Origin: Deltaproteobacteria bacterium
Lineage (GTDB): Bacteria; Desulfobacterota; Syntrophobacteria; B119-G9
NCBI GenBank assembly: GCA_003646715.1
Contig: QMLL01000164.1
Location: forward strand, 1-5,047
Direction of reading: 5' to 3'
DNA length: 5,047 nucleotides
The notes under the pieces were generated by a model, which was not told where the DNA came from, ran no database searches, and saw nothing but the letters and a program-made list of their open reading frames with translations. A program made the position numbers and the translations under genes. Numbering within the stretch: the stretch's first letter is position 1; every line of letters starts with the position of its first letter. Shown piece after piece: positions 1 through 5,047 of the stretch.

Positions 1-1
1 T

Positions 2-955
2 TCAATCAGAAAAGTTATCCAGAAAAGTTTTAAGCGGGATTTGTTATTATACATACTATTGCGTAAACATCATATCAATTTTTTATCTCATTCGGATTAT
101 TTGTGGAAGGGAAAGGCAATCCCGGCGATGCCATGGATTCCTGATTTCCAGCATCTTCACCTGCCGCACCTTTTTTCACAGCAGGAAAGGGTCAAACGTA
201 ATCAAGGATATCTCTCTCATGTTAAATATGGAGATTGTGTATTGCTTAGCAGTTATGCGGCCCAAAAAGATTTGCAGGCATTCGCAGGGAGTGTCGAACA
301 TAAATCTAAAGTGTTACAGTTTGCGGCATGCCTTGCCATTGATATTCGTTGGCCCTTAAAGGATGAACTAAAGGAAAAATATAACCTAGATCGTCCCTGG
401 TTTCATATGCCCAATCAATTTTGGGAACATAAAAACCATCTGTTGGTGATTGAAGCTTTGCGGATTGCCAAGCAACGAGGAGAGACACTTTTAGTGGTGG
501 CAACGGGCAATAAGTATGATGAACGTAATTCTAAATATTATTCGTCCATAATGAAAAAAATTGAAACTTATGGCTTAAAAAATGATTTTCTTTGTCCGGG
601 TATAGTACCTTACGAGGAAATGCTCGGTTTAATGCGTTATTCCATGGCGGTTATCAATCCATCCCGTTTTGAAGGGTGGAGTACAATAGCAGAAGAAGCA
701 CGGGCGATAGGAAAAGCAACCTTGCTTTCAGATATCAAAGTGCATCAAGAACAATCGCCACCCAGAAGCCGTTTTTTTAATGTTGACGATGCAGATGAAC
801 TTGCTGCATTAATGATTCAGGTCAAACAGGTTTATAATAGTACCGAAGAAGAGCAGTTCTTTAATGATGCCGTAGCTGGTTTGCAAAGTCGTCAGGCAGA
901 ATTTTTTAATAGATACAAAAATATTGTTTTAGAAATAATGGATGCCGACAGTTAG
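2..955 (+). CDS. GT4-like (GT-B fold) glycosyltransferase, 5' end outside window
   Basis: This is probably a cytoplasmic transferase that uses an activated sugar to extend a lipid-linked glycan. The frame is open to the left edge, so the TTG at 41 is not the start; 317 residues are visible and the N-terminus is missing. Numbering from the edge, residues 44-54 read PWIPDFQHLHL, a signature of one group of polysaccharide GT4-like enzymes at the end of the N-terminal Rossmann domain. NQFWEHKNH near residue 138 opens the C-terminal nucleotide-sugar domain. RFEGWSTIAEEA carries the EX7E pair (E224 and E232) that in GT4 enzymes contacts the donor nucleotide sugar. The C-terminus looks complete. Family assignment is firm, but donor and acceptor sugars cannot be read from the sequence. 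It is the first gene of the apparent operon in this window, 110 bases upstream of the acyltransferase gene. Confidence 0.9.
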   Translation, partial: SIRKVIQKSFKRDLLLYILLRKHHINFLSHSDYLWKGKAIPAMPWIPDFQHLHLPHLFSQQERVKRNQGYLSHVKYGDCVLLSSYAAQKDLQAFAGSVEHKSKVLQFAACLAIDIRWPLKDELKEKYNLDRPWFHMPNQFWEHKNHLLVIEALRIAKQRGETLLVVATGNKYDERNSKYYSSIMKKIETYGLKNDFLCPGIVPYEEMLGLMRYSMAVINPSRFEGWSTIAEEARAIGKATLLSDIKVHQEQSPPRSRFFNVDDADELAALMIQVKQVYNSTEEEQFFNDAVAGLQSRQAEFFNRYKNIVLEIMDADS

Positions 956-965
956 TTATAAATAG

Positions 966-970
966 TGGAG
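966..970 (+). promoter_or_regulatory. Shine-Dalgarno site of the 29-codon remnant frame
   Basis: TGGAG sits 4 bases upstream of the ATG at 975, a slightly short but usable spacing. No comparable purine-rich site lies close to the ATG of the MBOAT gene at 1066, where the preceding bases are nearly all A and T. This site may therefore be where ribosomes load for both frames. Functional use is inferred. Confidence 0.45.
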
Positions 971-974
971 CAAT

Positions 975-1064
975 ATGGATCAAAAATCCGTTATTAAAAA
1001 AGATGTTCCGGCCTGGGCGATTGTAGCCGACAATCTTGCCGGAACAATACTTAAAATATTATAA
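975..1064 (+). pseudogene. C-terminal remnant of a hexapeptide-repeat (LbH) acetyltransferase
   Basis: A 29-codon frame (ATG at 975, TAA at 1062) encodes SVIKKDVPAWAIVADNLAG near its start and middle. This closely matches the end of WcaF/maltose-O-acetyltransferase-type enzymes, typically S-V-V-x-K-D-V-P-P-W-x-I-V-A-G-N-P-A-K. The left-handed beta-helix and catalytic histidine that should precede it are absent, since the GT4 gene ends only 19 bases upstream. The usually conserved AGNPA reads ADNLA; each change is one transition if the ancestral codons were GGC and CCT. Bases 955-975 read V-I-N-S-G-A-I in another frame, which could be one more hexapeptide rung offset by a frameshift, but this is weak. 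TGGAG at 966-970 lies 4 bases before the ATG, so the frame may still be translated. I read it as a relic. The alternative is a small peptide that resembles the family by chance. Confidence 0.65.
1004..1046. repeat. Nested inverted repeat (hairpin) ahead of the MBOAT gene
   Basis: TGTTCCGGC at 1004-1012 is perfectly complementary to GCCGGAACA at 1038-1046 (9 bp). Inside it, GATTGT at 1019-1024 pairs with ACAATC at 1030-1035 (6 bp) around a 5-base loop. The two stems are separated by an asymmetric internal loop (6 bases left, 2 right). On the + strand it is followed by mixed A/T sequence with no T-run, so it is not an intrinsic terminator for the operon. On the - strand the stem is followed by TC and six Ts (complement of 996-1003), which is terminator-like, although no - strand gene is seen. 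It lies wholly within the acetyltransferase remnant and ends 19 bases before the MBOAT ATG. Confidence 0.55.
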
Positions 1065-1065
1065 A

Positions 1066-2499
1066 ATGCTGTTTAATAGCCTTGTTTTTTTCGTATTTTT
1101 ATTCTTGACTGTTATTGTTTATTATTTGCCCATTCTTAAAAAGTATCAGGTTCAAATTTTAATTCTAGCCAGCGGCGTTTTTTATGGTTACAGTCAATGT
1201 TTGTTGCTTTTGCTTTTGATGTTTTCAGCTTCGATCAATGCTGTAACCAGTTATTTTGTGTATTATCATAATAAACAGGCTTACAGGCGGCTCTGGGCTG
1301 TATCCGGTGTCGCGGCCAATCTTTTGGTTCTTGTTTTTTTTAAATATAATAAGCTTGTCGGGTCATCAATTTATGGTGATTTCAGCAACCTTGAAGGCCT
1401 GGGCGCATATTTTCTTATGCTGCCGCTGCCAGTGGGAATTTCGTTTTATACGTTCCAGGGAATCAGTTTGGTGGTGGATGTTTTCAGAAGTTCGAATCAA
1501 GACCATGGACCTGCCCGCCATACAGTTCAAATTGACAGATCTTTTCCGCTTCATTATAAAAAAATTTTTTTTTATATTGTTTTTTTTCCACAACTTGTTG
1601 CCGGGCCGATAGTCAAGGCCTATGAATTTTTGCCGCAAATTAAACCCAAGCTTTTAAATCAAATTGAATGGGATTTTGTAATTAAAAATTTGATTTTGGG
1701 ATATTTTTTAAAGGTTGTGATTGCAGATAACTTAAAGGATCAGACTTTTTTTATAGCTTATCCATTTTTTCAGGGATATTCATCCTTGAACCTGATGACC
1801 TTTCTATTCGGTTTTTCAATCCAGATTTTTTCTGATTTTGCAGGCTATTCTTTCATAGCAATAGGAGTTGCAGCTTTATTTGGTTATAAGCTCCCGCAGA
1901 ATTTTAATTTTCCATATATCTCAAAATCATTTTCGGAATTTTGGAGACGATGGCATATATCTCTTTCCAGCTGGTTAAAAGAATACCTGTATATTGGACT
2001 GGGGGGTAACCGAAAAGGTAAAGTGATGACATATGTAAATCTTTTTCTGGTTATGTTTTTCGGCGGTTTGTGGCACGGAGCTGCCTGGGGTTATGCTGTC
2101 TGGGGTATGTGGCACGGAGTTGCGCTTGCAGTTGAACGCTTTTTTTCAAAGAAAAAAAATAAAAAAGACAATTTTATATTACAATTTGTAAAAATTTGTT
2201 TTGTTTTTTTATTTTTATCATTTGCATGGCCAATGTTTATCCTTCCGGAGATTAAACAGGCAATAATGTACTTTCAAGCAATATCTGAAAATTTTCACCT
2301 GCGGCCCAACCTTACTATTATAATAGCGATAATTTTTTTCTCTATTCCGGTAGCGGTTTTTCATGTTTATTATTTAATAAAACAAAATTATAAATTTCAA
2401 TATTTCAGAACTCTGGAATATTGGGCCTACGGCGGTATGCTTTTTCTTCTGACAATCAGCGGTGGAAGTCCTGGTAAATTTATCTATTTTCAATTTTAG
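1066..2499 (+). CDS. AlgI-like MBOAT family O-acyltransferase
   Basis: This is a polytopic inner-membrane protein that, by analogy with AlgI, PatA and DltB, moves an acyl (usually acetyl) group across the membrane to a periplasmic partner. The ATG at 1066 gives MLFNSLVFF, the typical AlgI-family N-terminus; the in-frame TTG at 1036 would add ten unconserved residues. The 477 residues match the usual family length. Family blocks follow in order: PVGISFYTFQ (122-131), FFPQLVAGP (173-181), RRWHISLSSW (H297), GLWHGAAW (H337, the MBOAT active-site histidine) and a second WHG (H350). The protein ends in FIYFQF, the common C-terminus of this subfamily, so it is full length. Many hydrophobic segments span the protein. 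No good ribosome site precedes the ATG, which follows the remnant's TAA by one base, suggesting translational coupling. The acyl group and target glycan are not determinable. Confidence 0.95.
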   Translation: MLFNSLVFFVFLFLTVIVYYLPILKKYQVQILILASGVFYGYSQCLLLLLLMFSASINAVTSYFVYYHNKQAYRRLWAVSGVAANLLVLVFFKYNKLVGSSIYGDFSNLEGLGAYFLMLPLPVGISFYTFQGISLVVDVFRSSNQDHGPARHTVQIDRSFPLHYKKIFFYIVFFPQLVAGPIVKAYEFLPQIKPKLLNQIEWDFVIKNLILGYFLKVVIADNLKDQTFFIAYPFFQGYSSLNLMTFLFGFSIQIFSDFAGYSFIAIGVAALFGYKLPQNFNFPYISKSFSEFWRRWHISLSSWLKEYLYIGLGGNRKGKVMTYVNLFLVMFFGGLWHGAAWGYAVWGMWHGVALAVERFFSKKKNKKDNFILQFVKICFVFLFLSFAWPMFILPEIKQAIMYFQAISENFHLRPNLTIIIAIIFFSIPVAVFHVYYLIKQNYKFQYFRTLEYWAYGGMLFLLTISGGSPGKFIYFQF

Positions 2500-3367
2500 C
2501 TCCAATTTCAGCAAAAGTTTTATATTTAATATAATAGTCGTATTTATTGTATTATTTACAACTTATACTGGTTATATTATATGTTGCAAGCCTGAAATAA
2601 CCAAAGTCCAGAACCAGTGGCAAAAAAATTTTGTTGTTTCCCAAAGGTTTATATACAGATATTTAAATATTCCGAAAATCATTTTAGGATCATCGCTTGC
2701 TGCCCGAATTGACCAAGATGTTCTGCCGGCGGATGTCTATAATCTGGGATTTAGCGGCGGCAGTGTCCTGACCGGTTTGGAGCTGCTTGTAAGAAGCGGA
2801 GCAGCCCCAAAAATTATTTTAATTGAAACCAATGTTATCTTTAATGACAAAGACGAAAAGATGCTTGACAGGCTTTTTGCGCCGCTTATTTGGAAAATAA
2901 AAAAAACAATCCCTTCCTTACAGGCCGAATATCAACCTTTGAATATAATATTGAGTTTTTTATACAAAACCGGCAAGAGCACTAAATCAGAGCAAATAAA
3001 AAGAAAAATTGATCAAAATACTTACACAAGGATGCTGGCTCTGTATAAAGAAAAGTATTCCACGATACCTGAGCCCGGCATGATCAAAAAAAATATTTCT
3101 GATCTTCAAAGGCTTGTTTCAATTATGATCCAAAGAGGAACCAAAGTAGTTTTTTTTGAAATGCCAATCGCATCACAATTGTCTGATTCCAAACTGTCAC
3201 GGTTTGTTCGAAAAACTTTAAAGTGTAATTTTAATGCCCCAAATTATACTTTCATTAAATCTCAGGATCTTGCACAATACAGAACCACTGACGGCATTCA
3301 TTTGACTTACCAAAGCATGCTCTTATATGCTAACGAATTAATACAAAATATTATGTTTTTTCAATAA
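2462..3367 (+). CDS. Membrane-anchored SGNH-fold protein, likely acyltransferase partner of the MBOAT protein
   Basis: This 301-residue protein probably takes the acyl group exported by the MBOAT protein and places it on the polysaccharide outside the cytoplasm, the role of AlgJ/AlgX, PatB and DltD in analogous pairs. One hydrophobic segment (about residues 19-41) looks like an uncleaved signal anchor; no lipobox is visible before the Cys pair at 42-43. ILGSSL (74-79) matches SGNH block I, with S78 the probable nucleophile. NLGFSGGS supplies a block II-like glycine, and ILIETN may correspond to block III. DGIHLT carries the block V Asp and His (D277, H280). The GTG at 2462 is the only standard start after an in-frame TGA at 2450 that keeps the anchor, and it overlaps the MBOAT gene by 38 bases. 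Overall similarity to named families is low, so the role rests on motifs and gene order. Confidence 0.8.
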   Translation: MEVLVNLSIFNFSSNFSKSFIFNIIVVFIVLFTTYTGYIICCKPEITKVQNQWQKNFVVSQRFIYRYLNIPKIILGSSLAARIDQDVLPADVYNLGFSGGSVLTGLELLVRSGAAPKIILIETNVIFNDKDEKMLDRLFAPLIWKIKKTIPSLQAEYQPLNIILSFLYKTGKSTKSEQIKRKIDQNTYTRMLALYKEKYSTIPEPGMIKKNISDLQRLVSIMIQRGTKVVFFEMPIASQLSDSKLSRFVRKTLKCNFNAPNYTFIKSQDLAQYRTTDGIHLTYQSMLLYANELIQNIMFFQ

Positions 3368-3402
3368 GCCGGACTCAAAGGCCGGATAGATCAAGAAATT
3401 TT

Positions 3403-4173
3403 ATGGGTATTCCTCTGATATCAGTTATTACTGTTAGTTATAATAGTGTTGATTACATAGAAGATTGTATTAAAAGCGTCGTATCCCAAGGCTTTGATGA
3501 TTATGAATATATAGTGATTGACGGCAAATCAACTGATGGAACACCCGAAATCATCAATCGATATGCCAGGAACCTGGCCTATTGGCATTCACGCCCGGAT
3601 CGAGGTCTGTCGCATGCATTTAATCTTGGAGTAGCAAATAGTTCCGGCAAGTGGCTGCTTTTTCTAAACTCTGATGATTATCTGGCTGGTTCTTCGGTAT
3701 TAAGTGAAATGTCATATTATCTCAAAAATAATTCTGATGCGGATGTAGTCTTTGGCAAAATCATGTTTGTAAGCATGGGAAAAAATCCAAAAATAATTTC
3801 CGGCCCGCTGGGCAGACCCTTTAGCAGACGAAAATTTTTTTTTAAAGATACAATCTTACATCCTGCGGCGTTTACCAATAGAAAATATTTTAAAAAGGCA
3901 GGATTATTTAACGAAGATTTTACAATTGCAATGGACTATGAGCATTATCTTCGCGGCGGATCTTCTTTAAAGGTCTTCCATGCGCCATTAGTGATATCTA
4001 ATATGCGTATGGGAGGCATAAGCAAACTTAAAATTTTTACAACTTATAGTGAATGGCGCAAAGCTCATCTAAAAAACAAAACAGCGTCAAAGTTTATTAT
4101 CAATATAGTTTATTTGAGTTTGATATCCAAATCAATAATCGACAAAGGGATTAAATTTATTAAAAAATTATAA
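3403..4173 (+). CDS. GT2 family (GT-A fold) glycosyltransferase, WcaE-like
   Basis: This is a cytoplasmic or membrane-associated inverting transferase that adds one sugar to the growing repeat unit. The N-terminus has the GT2 start ISVITVSYNS. IDGKSTDGT contains D40 of the nucleotide-binding site, and FLNSDDYL (S90-D91-D92) is the DXD-like metal and donor site. HPAAF (H153) and AMDYEHYLR (D178-Y179-E180) form the acceptor-side motif with the presumed catalytic acid/base residue. This arrangement resembles the colanic-acid WcaE group of short GT2 enzymes, and 256 residues is normal for them. The C-terminus is basic with a hydrophobic stretch (SKFIINIVYLSLISKS), consistent with peripheral membrane contact. 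The ATG at 3403 lies 35 bases after the SGNH stop with only a weak AAGAA upstream. A T9 run occurs at 3835-3843. The sugar specificity is unknown. Confidence 0.92.
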   Translation: MGIPLISVITVSYNSVDYIEDCIKSVVSQGFDDYEYIVIDGKSTDGTPEIINRYARNLAYWHSRPDRGLSHAFNLGVANSSGKWLLFLNSDDYLAGSSVLSEMSYYLKNNSDADVVFGKIMFVSMGKNPKIISGPLGRPFSRRKFFFKDTILHPAAFTNRKYFKKAGLFNEDFTIAMDYEHYLRGGSSLKVFHAPLVISNMRMGGISKLKIFTTYSEWRKAHLKNKTASKFIINIVYLSLISKSIIDKGIKFIKKL

Positions 4174-4187
4174 CGCAATAACCCATT

Positions 4188-4898
4188 ATGAATTTGCCGA
4201 AAAACAAATACTTGTCATCAGATTATTTTGAGCATAATCCTACCTGGGATATTAAGGACAGTCCCTGGAAAGCGAAAAAGGTAACTGAAATATTATTGCA
4301 TACCGGATTGTCGCCGGAGACGATTTGTGAGGTCGGATGCGGCGCCGGCGGGGTTCTTGCGGAATTGCACAAGTCTTATCCTGACGCCGGGTTATATGGC
4401 TTTGATATTGCTCCGGCGGTTAAGCGATATTGGCTTCAGCACACAGATGTCGATATCCATTTTAAGCTGGGCGATTTTTTTGAACTTAACTGCAAATTTT
4501 ATGACCTGATTCTTTTGCTGGATGTCATAGAACATATTCAGGATCCGTTTGAATTTCTTAACCGGCTGCGTTGCAAAGCCAAATATTATATTTTTCATAT
4601 TCCTCTTGATCTTTCTGCAATAAGCGTGCTGCGTGAGCAGCCATTGCTTTATGCCCGCCATAAAGTCGGGCATATCCACTACTTCACAAAGCAATTGGCC
4701 TTAAGTATTGTAAAAGACAGTGGTTTTGAAATTATCCACAGCCGTTATACCAAGGCTTATGCCGCTTCTTTGCAGTATAGCTTCAAGACCAGGTTAGCCG
4801 GCTTTCCAAGGCGGATAGCTTATTGGATCAACAAGGACTGGGGTGTTCGTCTTTTTGGCGGCGAAACCCTTATGGTTTTAGCTAAAGACAAAGGATAA
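4188..4898 (+). CDS. Class I SAM-dependent methyltransferase
   Basis: This 236-residue protein has a Rossmann-type methyltransferase core. Motif I is CEVGCGAGG (E48 to G55), the acidic residue at the end of strand beta-2 is D73 in GFDIAP, and DVIEHIQDP (D112 to P120) is the post-strand-4 motif common in the Methyltransf_11/23 group. The N-terminal NPTWDIKDSPWKAKK is a feature I associate with methyltransferases of surface-polysaccharide clusters. GGETLMVLA near the end fits the closing strand, so the protein looks complete. The likely job is methylation of a sugar hydroxyl or a chain-end cap, inferred from the neighbours. Small-molecule methylation unrelated to the glycan is possible. The ATG at 4188 follows the GT2 stop by 14 bases without a clear ribosome site, consistent with operon coupling. 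Its base composition looks richer in GC than the three preceding genes. Confidence 0.9.
   Translation: MNLPKNKYLSSDYFEHNPTWDIKDSPWKAKKVTEILLHTGLSPETICEVGCGAGGVLAELHKSYPDAGLYGFDIAPAVKRYWLQHTDVDIHFKLGDFFELNCKFYDLILLLDVIEHIQDPFEFLNRLRCKAKYYIFHIPLDLSAISVLREQPLLYARHKVGHIHYFTKQLALSIVKDSGFEIIHSRYTKAYAASLQYSFKTRLAGFPRRIAYWINKDWGVRLFGGETLMVLAKDKG
4890..4895 (+). promoter_or_regulatory. Strong Shine-Dalgarno for the short frame at 4902
   Basis: AAAGGA ends 6 bases before the ATG at 4902 and overlaps the last codons of the methyltransferase gene. It is the best-spaced ribosome site in the window, which argues that the 4902 frame was a genuine gene start. Confidence 0.6.
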
Positions 4899-4901
4899 TA
4901 C

Positions 4902-4967
4902 ATGGGAGCCTATATTAAATATTTTAAATTCAAATATTTGTGGTTTATAATAGTCTTGTTGCATTAA
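4902..4967 (+). pseudogene. Interrupted start of a membrane-protein gene (21 codons)
   Basis: An ATG with a strong ribosome site, 3 bases after the methyltransferase stop, opens MGAYIKYFKFKYLWFIIVLLH and then hits TAA at 4965. A basic, aromatic N-terminus followed by a hydrophobic run is typical of the first transmembrane helix of a polymerase, flippase, chain-length regulator or glycosyltransferase, but nothing identifies which. Past the TAA the same frame reads a further 16 codons, TITFVLTPSTLFYNLP, before a second TAA at 5016, so hydrophobic coding character may persist across the stop. Possible explanations are decay by a nonsense change, truncation by an insertion or deletion just after 4950, or a true 21-residue membrane peptide. 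The remainder of the gene is not visible. Confidence 0.45.
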
Positions 4968-4982
4968 ACAATCACATTCGTC

Positions 4983-5009
4983 CTGACACCAAGTACTTTA
5001 TTTTATAAT
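4983..5009 (+). promoter_or_regulatory. Candidate sigma70-type promoter
   Basis: CTGACA at 4983-4988 matches five of six bases of the -35 consensus, and TATAAT at 5004-5009 is a perfect -10. The spacer is 15 bases, shorter than the preferred 17. Transcription would begin near 5016, just ahead of a purine-rich AGAGGG at 5019-5024. The downstream gene would start at or past the right edge; GTG at 5037 is possible but is 12 bases from that site. AT-rich sequence produces such matches by chance, so this is a candidate only. Confidence 0.35.
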
Positions 5010-5047
5010 CTACCTTAAAGAGGGAATATATAAGACGTGGTAGACAA

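Noticed and set aside
41..43. TTG as the start of the GT4 gene
   Set aside because: The frame is open back to position 2 with no stop, no ribosome site precedes the TTG, and the N-terminal domain of the family would be missing, so the true start is outside the window.
306..503. 65-codon frame on the - strand
   Set aside because: It lies antisense within the conserved GT4 gene, has no recognisable motif, and is a shadow frame.
1036..1065. TTG at 1036 as the start of the MBOAT gene
   Set aside because: It adds ten unconserved residues ahead of MLFNS, which is the typical family start, and lies within the hairpin and the remnant frame.
1256..1638. Overlapping frames on both strands (1256-1612 + and 1366-1638 -)
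   Set aside because: Both fall inside the well-supported MBOAT gene and carry no domain signal.
2582..2590. Lipoprotein signal in the SGNH protein at the Cys pair (residues 42-43)
   Set aside because: The residues before the cysteine (Y-I-I) do not fit a lipobox, so a plain signal anchor is the better reading.
3368..3386. Repeat of GCCGGA (3368-3373 and 3381-3386) between the SGNH and GT2 genes as a terminator
   Set aside because: Only a 4-bp CCGG stem forms and no T-run follows within several bases; it is a short direct repeat, probably chance.
4327..4694. Frames at 4327-4509 (+) and 4392-4694 (-)
   Set aside because: Both are shadows of the methyltransferase gene, whose motifs are all in the main frame.
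4931..4940. 10-base palindrome CAAATATTTG as an operator
   Set aside because: It lies in very AT-rich coding-like sequence and is short enough to occur by chance.
1..5047. CRISPR array, tRNA or rRNA genes
   Set aside because: No regularly spaced repeats or RNA-gene-like segments were seen; almost the whole window is accounted for by protein-coding genes.

Overview
The window looks like the interior of an exopolysaccharide, capsule or O-antigen biosynthesis locus from an AT-rich Gram-negative bacterium. All genes lie on the + strand with small gaps or overlaps, which fits one operon read left to right. An AlgI-type membrane O-acyltransferase plus an SGNH-fold partner points to acylation of the glycan at or beyond the cytoplasmic membrane. 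The host lineage cannot be fixed from the sequence. A marine or sediment proteobacterium or Desulfobacterota member is my guess, not a reading.

Layout: (1) positions 2-955 hold a GT-B (GT4-like) glycosyltransferase whose 5' end lies outside the window. (2) Positions 956-1065 hold a 29-codon open frame that reads as the C-terminal tail of a hexapeptide-repeat (LbH) acetyltransferase. It has lost its catalytic body, overlaps a nested hairpin, and ends one base before the next gene. (3) Positions 1066-2499 encode a full-length AlgI-like MBOAT protein. (4) Positions 2462-3367 encode a membrane-anchored SGNH-fold protein overlapping the MBOAT gene by 38 bases. (5) Positions 3403-4173 encode a GT2 (GT-A) glycosyltransferase resembling the WcaE type. 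(6) Positions 4188-4898 encode a class I SAM-dependent methyltransferase. (7) Positions 4899-5047 hold a well-initiated reading frame that stops after 21 codons, then a candidate sigma70 promoter, suggesting a broken gene and the start of another transcription unit at the right edge.

Together the two glycosyltransferases would build a repeat unit in the cytoplasm. The MBOAT protein would pass acyl groups across the membrane and the SGNH partner would place them on the polymer. The methyltransferase would probably modify a sugar or a chain end. The polymer itself is not identifiable here. The least ordinary features are the acetyltransferase remnant, which may now act as a translational leader for the MBOAT gene, and the interrupted frame at the right end.
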